Notes under the pieces: model-generated
Seen by the model: only the letters and a program-made list of their open reading frames with translations
What the model was told of the DNA's origin: nothing
The model's database searches: none
Assembly (NCBI GenBank): GCA_964543125.1
Contig: CAZIWX010000003.1
Span: forward strand, 1 to 54,447
Length of the DNA: 54,447 nt
Reading direction: 5' to 3'
DNA from: CAZIWX01 sp964543125
GTDB lineage: Bacteria > Fidelibacterota > UBA8477
Translations under genes and position numbers: made by a program
In this document: positions 1 to 8,359 of the stretch, in pieces
How positions within the stretch are numbered: the stretch's first letter is position 1
Layout: every line of letters starts with the position of its first letter

Positions 1-1086
1 CTGTTTTTCAATCATGCCGCCGTTTCGCCCCTGGCCGATCCGGTATTAGCCGCCATGAACGAACATCTGACTCGTCGTCAACAAGGTTCGCCGGATACCT
101 GGCCCAAGGCTTGGGCCGCCGCGCAAGAACTGCGTGAATTATACGCGAAATTGGTCAATACCACACCGGACCGGATTGCCCTTATGCCCAACACCGCAAC
201 CGGACTGAATATCCTGGCCTCGGGTTTGACCTGGCAACCCGGTGACCGCATTCTCCTTAACGATCAGGAATTTCCCGCCAATGTGATTCCCTTTCGCAAC
301 CTGCGGCGCTTCGGTGTGGAATTGGATTTCGTCCAAGCCGAAAACGGCCGGCTGCCGGTTGATCTGTTCGCGGAGGCCATCACACCCCGCACGAAAATTT
401 TGTCTTTGAGTCTGGTGCAATATATGACCGGTTTTAAAGCCGACATCAAAGCGATTAGCAAGCTATGTCACGCCCACGGCATTATTTTCAGCGTGGATGC
501 GATTCAGGCGCTGGGGGTCATGCCGGTGGATGTCATGGCCGGCGGGATTGATTTTCTCGCAACGGCGGGTCATAAGTGGCTCCAATCGCCGCTGGGCACG
601 GGTTTTCTCTATTTGACTCAAGAACTCCAGGATCGGATTAAGCCAGCCCATTTAGGGTATATGTCCCTGAAAAACCCCATGGCCTTCACTGATTTCGAGC
701 AACCGCTGGCCCGGGGCGCCCGGCGTTACGAGTTAGGCGCGTTTAATGCGGTTAACTGCGTTGGCGCGAGGGAGGCCCTTACGCTACTCATCGAAGCGGA
801 TCAGAACGCCGTATTTCAGCATGTGCGCAATCTTGTACGACATTTCACTGAGCGGCTCGGTGAGACCAATTTCCAGCCCGTGTTCGACTTCCCGGAAGCC
901 AATCGCAGCGGCGTTTTCATTTTCACCCATCAGGATTCAGCGAAAAACGAAGCCTTATTGGAGCAAATCACCACTAGGCAGGTAGTGCTTTCACTACGGG
1001 ATAAAGGACTCCGGCTTTCCCCCCATTACTACAACACCCTTGACGAAGTCGACGCCTTTATCGACATCCTAAAGGCCATCGGTTGA
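1..1086 (+). CDS. Class V aminotransferase / cysteine-desulfurase-like protein (5' partial)
   Basis: The reading frame is open from base 1 and begins inside the family's N-terminal motif (FNHAAVSPL), so the true start lies upstream of the window; the ATG at 55 is internal. This is a fold-type I PLP enzyme. The PLP-binding lysine sits in TAGHKWLQSPLG (codon 574-576), preceded by the DAIQALG strand whose Asp contacts the pyridine nitrogen. The family covers cysteine desulfurases, isopenicillin-N-epimerase-like enzymes and kynureninase-like enzymes. No obvious catalytic Cys loop of a housekeeping IscS/SufS is visible, so the substrate is open. The next gene starts 4 bp after the stop, so the two are probably cotranscribed. 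Confidence 0.85.
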   Translation: MFFNHAAVSPLADPVLAAMNEHLTRRQQGSPDTWPKAWAAAQELRELYAKLVNTTPDRIALMPNTATGLNILASGLTWQPGDRILLNDQEFPANVIPFRNLRRFGVELDFVQAENGRLPVDLFAEAITPRTKILSLSLVQYMTGFKADIKAISKLCHAHGIIFSVDAIQALGVMPVDVMAGGIDFLATAGHKWLQSPLGTGFLYLTQELQDRIKPAHLGYMSLKNPMAFTDFEQPLARGARRYELGAFNAVNCVGAREALTLLIEADQNAVFQHVRNLVRHFTERLGETNFQPVFDFPEANRSGVFIFTHQDSAKNEALLEQITTRQVVLSLRDKGLRLSPHYYNTLDEVDAFIDILKAIG

Positions 1087-1090
1087 TTGT

Positions 1091-1585
1091 GTGAAAACTT
1101 ACCTTGTTGACGGCTACAATCTGCTGCGGCGGGTGCCTCAATACGCCCGGTGGGAACAGCAACTCACGCGCGAACACGCCCGGGACAAAGTAGAAGACGA
1201 TCTCTCCGGTCTCACTGCGCTAAAAGGGCTGCGCATTATTCTGGTGTGGGATGGTCCGGCGCCCGGATCGAAGCGCTCACAATTGCGGAAAGGCATTCTC
1301 ACCATCCAGTATTCCGGCGGCCGCTCAGCCGATCAGGTGCTAAAGCAATACCTGCTGAAAAAAGGTGGTGCCGTGGCCCTGGTTTCCGACGATGGGGATA
1401 TCATCAAAACCGCCCAACTGCAAGGCCACGAGTTTCAGACCTGCCGGAATTTTTACACCTATGTCCACGGACTCGTCCATGGCGGCCCAACCAACCACGT
1501 GGGCAAATACCGGGAAGAACCGTTGTCAGATGCTGAAGTGGATTCTTGGCGGGAGCTGTTTGAGAGGGGAAAAAAGTCGCGGTAA
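1091..1585 (+). CDS. YacP/Rae1-like NYN-domain protein
   Basis: A 164-residue protein with a GTG start 4 bp after the preceding stop. It opens with YLVDGYNLL, the hallmark of NYN (PIN-like) nuclease domains, and has a second acidic cluster VSDDGDI near residue 98, as expected for metal-binding active-site aspartates. Length matches the YacP/DUF901 family, whose Bacillus member Rae1 is a ribosome-associated mRNA endonuclease. By homology this is a cytoplasmic RNA-processing enzyme; the specific target is unknown. It ends 2 bp before the convergent DUF547 gene. Confidence 0.75.
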   Translation: MKTYLVDGYNLLRRVPQYARWEQQLTREHARDKVEDDLSGLTALKGLRIILVWDGPAPGSKRSQLRKGILTIQYSGGRSADQVLKQYLLKKGGAVALVSDDGDIIKTAQLQGHEFQTCRNFYTYVHGLVHGGPTNHVGKYREEPLSDAEVDSWRELFERGKKSR

Positions 1586-1587
1586 AA

Positions 1588-2367
1588 CTAATCACGCGGT
1601 TTTTGCTCATTCAACTCCCAATTGTAATCTAAGTATTTTAATTCAAAATCCGAGATATCCACCCTGCGTTTCTGCTCATCCTCGAGATAGCGGGCAATGG
1701 TGGGAATCACGCCTTTAAATTGGGACTTCTCGAAATCCTCGGCGTACCACTTGAAAATTTGGGAACAGTAGATCGTTTGGCTTTCGTAGTTGATCCGAAC
1801 ATTGGCTGTATCACGGATGAAGTGCGCCGCGGCTGAATCCAGTCGCGCATCCAAATCCTTCGCGTCGTACATTCGCTCACCCAAAACCGGGCAGGAGGCC
1901 GAGCCGCAGTTGATGGCGAAATGAATCCGCGGGTCTTGGTATTCTGCTCGCAGAATGTCGTGTTCGATGTGATTCAGCGTCATCGGTTCCCCACCCACGA
2001 TAAATTTCAGCTGCCGGAAAAAGCCATTGGTCAGAGCCACCTCCTTCACGGATGAAATGCCCGGATTTTCTATAATGCCCGACATGACCAGCGCGTTGTA
2101 AGCGTTGATCCAGTAGGCCTTGCGGGTATTGGGCGTGGGAAATAGCTCTGGTTTCGAATCCGGACTTACTTCAGCGATGAAATCCACAAACGATTTTAGT
2201 GCAAAAGGATTTTTCCTCAACGCATCGTAATTCACCCGGCCCCCGGCGTCGACATATTCAGATAAGACCTGATTAAAAGTCGTATCCGCGGACTGGCCAA
2301 ATCCTGATTGCGGCAGTAATACCATTCCAACCATTCCCGCCTTGATAAGCTGTTTCTTTAAAATCAT
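1588..2367 (-). CDS. DUF547 domain-containing exported protein
   Basis: A 259-residue protein. I chose the ATG at 2367 because GGAAGTAAGG lies directly upstream; a GTG five codons earlier (2382) is the alternative. The N-terminus (KKQLIKAGMVGMVLLPQSGFGQ region) is a probable Sec signal peptide. The body carries DUF547 features: the YWINAYNALV motif, HFAINCGSASCP with two conserved cysteines, and a C-terminal KWYAEDF element. DUF547 proteins are papain-like-fold proteins of unsettled function, exported or membrane associated. Single gene, convergent with the NYN gene. Confidence 0.8.
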   Translation of the reverse strand: MILKKQLIKAGMVGMVLLPQSGFGQSADTTFNQVLSEYVDAGGRVNYDALRKNPFALKSFVDFIAEVSPDSKPELFPTPNTRKAYWINAYNALVMSGIIENPGISSVKEVALTNGFFRQLKFIVGGEPMTLNHIEHDILRAEYQDPRIHFAINCGSASCPVLGERMYDAKDLDARLDSAAAHFIRDTANVRINYESQTIYCSQIFKWYAEDFEKSQFKGVIPTIARYLEDEQKRRVDISDFELKYLDYNWELNEQKPRD

Positions 2368-2988
2368 CCTTACTTCCTTCACCTGGATTTAAACCAGCGT
2401 TATTTTGGTCAAAACGAATCGGAGTTCCTCTGGCATAAGAGAATATAAACCGACTTGAAACGGTTGTTTGTCGCCAGACCGACATCTATCCCGTTTTGAT
2501 CGAGTCAAAAACATACCCTCGGAAAAGTCCAAAATGTCTCCGCCCGGACGTCTTTATCCGGGCTCAAGTCTATTTTCCGGTATGCTGAAAATGAATGGTC
2601 TGAGCAGGAACTATAAATGCGGTGGCTGCCGGTTCGACGAATTGAAAGAGCCTGACAACGGCCGATATCCTGTCCCCCATAACTTGAAGGGAGAAGTTTG
2701 TCCCGGGTTACCCGGTGCTTTCCGGTTTCACGGAAAGATTTTTGATCAATCAACCGTTTCCAAATAGCTGGGATAACCTGATATTTAGCTTAGAGTCCCG
2801 AATCGTTGGCAGGGAATATTAAAAGCTGAATCGATTGGGTTTCTAACAGCTGGCGCAACCTAAAGCCGGCACGCTGCCGGGACTAACACCGAACCTCCCC
2901 GCGGTAATTTCCGGCAGGATGCTAAATGCAAATAATCGCTGATACTTAAGCTAATCTGGCCGACGCAAAAACAAGGAAGAAAAGGAAA
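2368..2988. other. Non-coding gap of about 620 bp with two hairpins
   Basis: This gap separates the divergent DUF547 gene and the Rieske/FMN gene, so both promoters should lie here; I see no convincing -35/-10 pair. It contains a perfect 7-bp stem (GCCCGGA/TCCGGGC) at 2542-2563 and a terminator-like stem at 2718-2737 followed by ATTTTT. A plus-strand frame (2591-2767) encodes CGGC and a CPG motif like some small zinc-binding proteins, but it lacks a ribosome site and runs through the terminator hairpin, so I do not call it as a gene. Confidence 0.5.
2718..2743 (+). terminator. Terminator-like hairpin without an obvious upstream gene
   Basis: Perfect 7-bp stem CTTTCCG/CGGAAAG with a 6-nt loop, followed by ATTTTT on the plus strand. 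No supported plus-strand gene lies directly upstream, so it may end a short non-coding transcript, or be a chance structure. Confidence 0.35.
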
Positions 2989-4599
2989 ATGGTAAAACCC
3001 TTACGGCTGATCGCCTGGCCGGAGCTGAAAGATCGTCAACCGGCCGGTATCGAAATTAAAAATCTGGATGTGGTCGCTATCCGGTACGATGACCGGGTAT
3101 CCGTTCTATACGGCCGCTGTTTGCATCGCGGCGCCCTTTTGGCCGATGGCCACATTGCGGGCAACAACCTCATTTGCGGTGTACACGGCTGGGACTATCG
3201 TTTCGACAGCGGTGTTTCCGAGTACAACAACGCGGAAGCGCTGCACAAATTCACGGCTTGGATTGAAGCGGGGGCGGTCTGGGTCGATGAGCAGGGAATT
3301 GACGAGTTTTTAGAGCAACAGCCCCAACCCTTTCAACGGGATCAATACCTGGGAAAGTATGCCGATACGCATCCCGAAACCACGGAACCCTATACCGGTT
3401 ACATTAAGGAATTGGCTCAAAATGGCTTGAAAAACACCGGCCCGCACGGCTTTACGGAGGCGATGGGGGTTGATCGGAATACTTTGCCCCAATGGGCGGA
3501 TCTTCAGTTTCTGCCGGCCCAATTATGGAAACGACCCTTGACGGATGATTCGGAGGTGCTAACCACCACGGTGATCGGACCCAACGCCGGGAAACCGCTC
3601 ACGCTGTCCATCCCGATTCTTATTTCCGACATGAGTTTTGGCGCCTTGTCCCGCGAAGCCAAAATTGCACTTGCCACCGGCGCCGAACAAAACGGAACCG
3701 GTATTTGCAGCGGAGAAGGCGGTATGCTGCCGGAGGAGCAAGCAGCCAATTCACGCTATTTTTATGAGCTGGCTTCGGCCGAATTCGGTTTTAGTTGGGA
3801 TAAAATCGAACAGGTCCAGGCCTTTCATTTTAAAGGTGGCCAGGGCGCAAAAACCGGGACCGGTGGCCATTTACCCGGTTCCAAAGTAACTCCGGAAATT
3901 GCCCGCGTCCGGGGACTTCCGCCGGGAACGGCAGCCATTAGCCCGGCGGCCTTTGAGAAGTTAAAAACACCGGCTGATTTTAAAAAATTCGCGGACAAGG
4001 TGCGGGAACGGAGCGGCGGTATTCCGGTGGGTTTTAAAATCGCGGCCAGCCACATTGAGCGGGACCTGGATTTTGCGCTGGAAGCCGGTACGGATTACAT
4101 TATACTGGATGGCCGCGGCGGCGGAACGGGGGCGGCGCCGGCTATTTTGCGGAATAACATCAATGTTCCCACGCTACCCGCTTTAGCCCGGGCTCGCAAG
4201 CATCTGGACCAATGCGATGCTCGGTCGGTGACCTTGGTTATTACCGGTGGTTTGCGGATTGCCGAAGATTTTGCAAAAGCCTTAATGCTGGGGGCGGATG
4301 CGGTCGCCATCTCTAATTCTGCTTTACAGGCTATTGGATGTCTCGGCATGCGCGCCTGTCATACCAACAATTGCCCGGTAGGGGTTGCCACTCAAAAAGA
4401 GAGTCTGCGGCAACGGCTGATCATTGAAGAATCGGCCCGCCAATTAAGCAACTTTCTGAATGCCACCACCGAGCTGATGAAAGTGATTGCCCGAGCTTGC
4501 GGTTATAATGATTTCCGTAAATTCAATCAGAATGATCTGTCCACCTTTAACTACACCATTCACCAACTAACCGGGATATCTTATGCAGGCCTATATTGA
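2989..4599 (+). CDS. Rieske-fused glutamate-synthase-like FMN oxidoreductase
   Basis: A 536-residue two-part protein. Residues 1 to about 105 are a Rieske [2Fe-2S] domain with ligands C44-x-H46 and C63-x2-H66. Residues about 130-536 match the FMN-binding central domain of glutamate synthase (GltB2-like): MSFGALSREAK, a KGGQGAKTG loop, DGRGGGTGAAP, and a C451-x5-C457-x4-C462 set with the spacing of the GltS [3Fe-4S] cluster. It lacks the GltS glutaminase domain, so it probably oxidises or reduces a small substrate using FMN and iron-sulfur relays rather than making glutamate. AAGG precedes the ATG. The next gene overlaps its end by 17 bp, implying translational coupling. Confidence 0.85.
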   Translation: MVKPLRLIAWPELKDRQPAGIEIKNLDVVAIRYDDRVSVLYGRCLHRGALLADGHIAGNNLICGVHGWDYRFDSGVSEYNNAEALHKFTAWIEAGAVWVDEQGIDEFLEQQPQPFQRDQYLGKYADTHPETTEPYTGYIKELAQNGLKNTGPHGFTEAMGVDRNTLPQWADLQFLPAQLWKRPLTDDSEVLTTTVIGPNAGKPLTLSIPILISDMSFGALSREAKIALATGAEQNGTGICSGEGGMLPEEQAANSRYFYELASAEFGFSWDKIEQVQAFHFKGGQGAKTGTGGHLPGSKVTPEIARVRGLPPGTAAISPAAFEKLKTPADFKKFADKVRERSGGIPVGFKIAASHIERDLDFALEAGTDYIILDGRGGGTGAAPAILRNNINVPTLPALARARKHLDQCDARSVTLVITGGLRIAEDFAKALMLGADAVAISNSALQAIGCLGMRACHTNNCPVGVATQKESLRQRLIIEESARQLSNFLNATTELMKVIARACGYNDFRKFNQNDLSTFNYTIHQLTGISYAGLY

Positions 4600-5386
4600 A
4601 ACCGACCAGCAAATCCATCTTCTGTGTCAAATTATTGCCAAAGCCAATCGAACCTTTGTCAAAGCCCGGGCGGATGACAGCCACACTAATTTGTACTTTG
4701 ATCCGTTAGCTGACCGGATCTACGGCCACTGGATTGAAAGCCCGGCCGGCCGTATCATTTTAGCTCTCAATCTTTCCGTTTTACAGTTTGCATGGTTGGA
4801 TGCCAGCCTGCGGGAACTACAGCATGTGTCGGTAGCCGGCCGGCTTATGAATGAAATTGAACGGCAATTGGCGGCCGGGATGGATAAACTTGGCTTAAAT
4901 CCGGCTGGATTTACCCAAAAACTCCATTTCGAAATTCCAAACTACGGTTTCACCGCTGAGCCCATCAGAGAATTGAGCCAGACCGGAGTGGCCCAATGGA
5001 GATTCTTTCGCGCTCTCGCAAATGATGCCGCCGCCGCACTGCTGGGGCATTTACAATTTTCGGGGGAAGTCCGCATCTGGCCCCACCACTTTGATACTGG
5101 AATCTACGCTCAACTCTCTAAAACATTTGGGCTTGGTTTCGGACTGGCCATGGCCGACAGTCTGGTGACAGAACCCTATTTCTATCTGACCGGGTACACC
5201 CCGCAACCCATCGAGTATTCTGATTTACCTGATCTGAATGAGGGAAAATGGAAGCTGGGCAAGCACTGGCAGGGGTCTTGTTTAGCTCTGGACCACCTAC
5301 CATATTCTGAACCCCGCAAGTCCCGGCGGCTCCTGGATCAGTTCCTGCTGGCATCCTCTGACTGGTACCTGAAGAATCAAATCTAA
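4583..5386 (+). CDS. Conserved hypothetical protein with a WPHHFD motif
   Basis: A 267-residue soluble protein with no signal peptide or membrane segment that I can see. It starts within the last 17 bp of the Rieske-FMN gene and ends 1 bp before the TauE/SafE permease, so the three form an operon. A WPHHFDTGIY motif near residue 171 recalls the histidine-rich motif of DUF5996 proteins, but I cannot confirm membership. The C-terminal half is rich in aromatic residues (EPYFYLTGY), and the conserved-looking His pair might bind a metal. Function unknown; tight coupling suggests it acts with the Rieske-FMN enzyme. Confidence 0.7.
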   Translation: MQAYIETDQQIHLLCQIIAKANRTFVKARADDSHTNLYFDPLADRIYGHWIESPAGRIILALNLSVLQFAWLDASLRELQHVSVAGRLMNEIERQLAAGMDKLGLNPAGFTQKLHFEIPNYGFTAEPIRELSQTGVAQWRFFRALANDAAAALLGHLQFSGEVRIWPHHFDTGIYAQLSKTFGLGFGLAMADSLVTEPYFYLTGYTPQPIEYSDLPDLNEGKWKLGKHWQGSCLALDHLPYSEPRKSRRLLDQFLLASSDWYLKNQI

Positions 5387-5387
5387 G

Positions 5388-6251
5388 ATGGAGCTAACAT
5401 TCCAATACTGGTACCTTTTACCGGCTTCCATAGTCATTGCAACCATTGCCATGTCTTCCGGTGTCGGGGGAGCGGTATTTTTCTCACCCCTGTTTATTTT
5501 GGTTCTACGCCTGGAACCGGGAATTGCGATTGGTGCCGCTCTGGCGACCGAGTTTTTTGGATTCCTCTCCGGTGTAACTGCCTATTCGCGGGCTAAACTC
5601 ATCGATTATAACTTGGCCGGGAATTTACTCATATTCTCAATTCCCGGAGCCATATTGGGTACCCTGTATGGCGGCTTGATTCACCCGCTGGTCCTTAAAT
5701 CGCTTTTTTCCACGGGGCTCATTTTCATCGGATATCAGCTTTTCATTTCCCAGCGCAAGGAGGAACGCCTCAAACACGAGCACACCCGGTTACTGGAATA
5801 TGCCGAATCCTACGAGAGCATTCTAACAGACCGAAAGGGAAAGGTGTATCATTACACCGTGTGCAATAAAAATATGGGGCGCACCTTTGCCGCCATCGGC
5901 GGAGCTTTTTTAGGAATAATATCGGTTGGCTTGGCTGAACTACAGGATTATCAATTAGTTGCGCGGTGCAAAGTCCCGGCGCCAATCGCGGTCGGCACTT
6001 CCATTTTCGTGGTTGTAATTACGGTTTTGGTGGCGTCGCTGGGCCATTTCTATGAATTCTTTATAGCAGGTCCTGAAGTGCTGTACAAAGTACTAGGCAT
6101 CATCATTTTTACGGCGCCGGGAGTGGTGATTGGTGGGCAAATCGGAGCCAAACTGCAAAGCGCGCTACCCGAGGATAAAATGAAAGTTGCAATCTCGTTG
6201 CTCTTTATCGGCATTGGTATTTTCATGCTCACCACCCTGATTCATGGTTAA
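5388..6251 (+). CDS. TauE/SafE family permease (putative sulfite/organosulfur exporter)
   Basis: A 287-residue inner-membrane protein. Two homologous hydrophobic halves, each opening with a glycine-rich segment (SSGVGGAVFFSPL near residue 24; AIGGAFLGIISVGLAEL near 168), are typical of the TauE/SafE (DUF81) family. A hydrophilic, charged loop (about 118-158, QRKEERLKHEHTRL) divides them. Family members export sulfite, sulfoacetate or other sulfur anions. Placement directly before a TPP enzyme recalls taurine-type loci where sulfite is released and exported, but the substrate is inferred from context only. Start 1 bp after the preceding gene. Confidence 0.85.
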   Translation: MELTFQYWYLLPASIVIATIAMSSGVGGAVFFSPLFILVLRLEPGIAIGAALATEFFGFLSGVTAYSRAKLIDYNLAGNLLIFSIPGAILGTLYGGLIHPLVLKSLFSTGLIFIGYQLFISQRKEERLKHEHTRLLEYAESYESILTDRKGKVYHYTVCNKNMGRTFAAIGGAFLGIISVGLAELQDYQLVARCKVPAPIAVGTSIFVVVITVLVASLGHFYEFFIAGPEVLYKVLGIIIFTAPGVVIGGQIGAKLQSALPEDKMKVAISLLFIGIGIFMLTTLIHG

Positions 6252-6334
6252 TAGCCCTGGTGGAGGGAGCAATTTGAAAGGGACGCACCTACCATTTTAC
6301 AACCATTCACTTTTAGACCCGGAGTTTGAATCCC

Positions 6335-8278
6335 ATGAAAAGTAAGATCATCTGGCACAAAGTACTGAGTCATCAAGAAGAATTGCTCCCGGGGCGGGTA
6401 ATCACCGTAACTGCCGGACACAAGGACCTGTGCCTGACGCATTATGACGGGGAGATCAACGCGTTGGACAATAAATGCCCGCATCAGGGCGGTCCGCTGG
6501 GAGAAGGCTCCATTGAAAATGGTTTGCTGCGTTGTCCCTGGCATGGCTGGGACTTTCATCCTTGTTCCGGCAAAGCACCGGGCTTTGACGATGGTGTGGC
6601 AACTTACCCGGTTAAAATTGACGACTCTGCCGTTTATGTGGGTCTGGAGCAGGAAAAGCCCCATGTGACGACCGTGACGGATATCATGGTGGAGACGATG
6701 GTCAAATGGGGTGTGAATCGTGTTTTTGGTATGGTGGGCCATTCCAATTTGGGTTTAGCGGATGCCCTCCGGCGTCAGGAACAGCAAGGTAATCTGAAAT
6801 ATATTGGCATTCGTCACGAGGGCGCGGCTGCTTTTGCAGCGTCGGCCTATGGAAAACTGACGGGAAAACCAGCCGCTTGTTTCGCGATTGCCGGCCCGGG
6901 CTCGACCAACATGTTTACCGGGCTGTGGGATGCCAAAGTCGATCGGGCGCCTATTTTGGCTCTCACCGGACAGGTTGCCACGCAAGTGGTCGGAACCGGT
7001 AATTTCCAAGAGGTAGATTTGATCAGGGCGTTTAACGCGGTAGCCGAGTTTAACCACCGGGTGGAGCATCGCAGCCGGCATTCGGAATTAATGAGCCTGG
7101 CCATCAAACACGCTCTTCTGAAACGCGATGTAGCCCATCTGACTTTCCCGGATGAAGTACAGGTTCTACCTGCCGGTGAAGAGACCGCCCAAACACCCGA
7201 GGGCCGGATTACAGCGCTGCAAATCGCTCCGCCCCATGAAAGTTTTGAGAAAGCCCAAACCCTGATTCATGAATCCAGGCGACCGGTCATCATCGTGGGA
7301 CACGGTGCCCGGTATAATATGGACCGGGTCATCACGCTGGCCGAGAAAATGAACTGCCCGGTGTTGACGACCTTCAAGGGAAAAGGGCAAATACCAGACG
7401 TTCATCCCTTGGGCGGGGGTGTCCTGGGACGCAGTGGAACTCCCATTGCATCCTGGTTTATGAATGAGTCCGACCTGCTCATCGTCATCGGCGCCTCATT
7501 CTCCAACCACACGGGAATTACGCCCAAAAAGCCCACGATCCAGATCGATTACGATCCGCTGGCACTAAGTAAATTTCACAAAATCGATGCCGCGGTCTGG
7601 GGTGAAATTTCTGTTATCACTAATCTGTTACTGAAACGGGAAATAATCTTTGAAAATAAAGTGGACCAGCGCCGGGAAATAAAAAACCGCTGGAAAATAT
7701 GGCGGGCGGAAAAACAAAAGCGCCTGCTGGAAAATCGTGGCCGGGGCTTGAGTTCCAGTGTCGTAATGGAAGCGCTGACCCGATTGGCGCCGGCAAATGC
7801 CGTGGTCTGTGTGGATGTAGGCAATAATGCTTATTCTCTCGGGCGGTATTTTGAAACGAAAAGTCAAACCTTTCTCATGTCCGGCTATCTTGGTTCCATC
7901 GGCTTTGCCTTTCCGGCGGCTATGGGCGCCTGGGCCGCGGTGGGGAATGAACGCCCCTTGATCGCCGTCGCCGGCGATGGCGGCTTTTGTCAATATCTGG
8001 CGGAGCTGACCACCGCCGTGAAATACAAAATGCCCATCAAAGCCATCATTTTGAATAACAATGAACTGGGTAAAATTTCCAAAGAACAACGCGCCGGCGG
8101 CTGGGAACAGTGGGCTACGGACCTGGTAAATCCTGACTTCGCCGCTTTTGCAACCTCTTGTGGCGCTCTGGGCCTTAAAGTTAGCCGGCCGGATCAATTG
8201 GATGAAGCTTTGCGGCACTTATTTCAGCATACCGGACCGGGATTGGTTGAGATTGCCACGGATGTAAAGTTGATATAA
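6335..8278 (+). CDS. Rieske-fused pyruvate-oxidase-like TPP enzyme
   Basis: A 647-residue protein. I chose the ATG at 6335 because CCGGAG lies 10 bp upstream; a TTG at 6326 is in frame. Residues 1-105 form a Rieske domain (C48-x-H50, C67-x2-H70), with the same 16-residue spacing as in the FMN protein upstream. The rest has the full TPP-enzyme order: PYR domain with the cofactor-activating glutamate E162 (RHEGAAAFAASAYG), central domain, and PP domain with GDGGF ... NNNELG. NELGKISKEQRAGG resembles PoxB-type pyruvate oxidases more than acetolactate synthases. The Rieske cluster could accept electrons from the enamine intermediate. The substrate is unproven; sulfoacetaldehyde is another possibility given TauE. 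Confidence 0.85.
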   Translation: MKSKIIWHKVLSHQEELLPGRVITVTAGHKDLCLTHYDGEINALDNKCPHQGGPLGEGSIENGLLRCPWHGWDFHPCSGKAPGFDDGVATYPVKIDDSAVYVGLEQEKPHVTTVTDIMVETMVKWGVNRVFGMVGHSNLGLADALRRQEQQGNLKYIGIRHEGAAAFAASAYGKLTGKPAACFAIAGPGSTNMFTGLWDAKVDRAPILALTGQVATQVVGTGNFQEVDLIRAFNAVAEFNHRVEHRSRHSELMSLAIKHALLKRDVAHLTFPDEVQVLPAGEETAQTPEGRITALQIAPPHESFEKAQTLIHESRRPVIIVGHGARYNMDRVITLAEKMNCPVLTTFKGKGQIPDVHPLGGGVLGRSGTPIASWFMNESDLLIVIGASFSNHTGITPKKPTIQIDYDPLALSKFHKIDAAVWGEISVITNLLLKREIIFENKVDQRREIKNRWKIWRAEKQKRLLENRGRGLSSSVVMEALTRLAPANAVVCVDVGNNAYSLGRYFETKSQTFLMSGYLGSIGFAFPAAMGAWAAVGNERPLIAVAGDGGFCQYLAELTTAVKYKMPIKAIILNNNELGKISKEQRAGGWEQWATDLVNPDFAAFATSCGALGLKVSRPDQLDEALRHLFQHTGPGLVEIATDVKLI

Positions 8279-8359
8279 AAAAATGCTATCGACACCGGAT
8301 GACCGGAGAACACAACCGGACCCGGTCCTGTGTAATTATGTCAGAATATCAGGATAGGT

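Noticed and set aside
2989..4599. Calling the Rieske-FMN protein a true glutamate synthase
   Set aside because: It lacks the glutaminase domain and carries an N-terminal Rieske domain instead, so only similarity to the FMN/Fe-S domain is claimed.
7628..8218. 196-codon minus-strand open frame opposite the Rieske-TPP gene
   Set aside because: It is a shadow of a well-supported TPP enzyme; no ribosome site and no recognisable protein motif.
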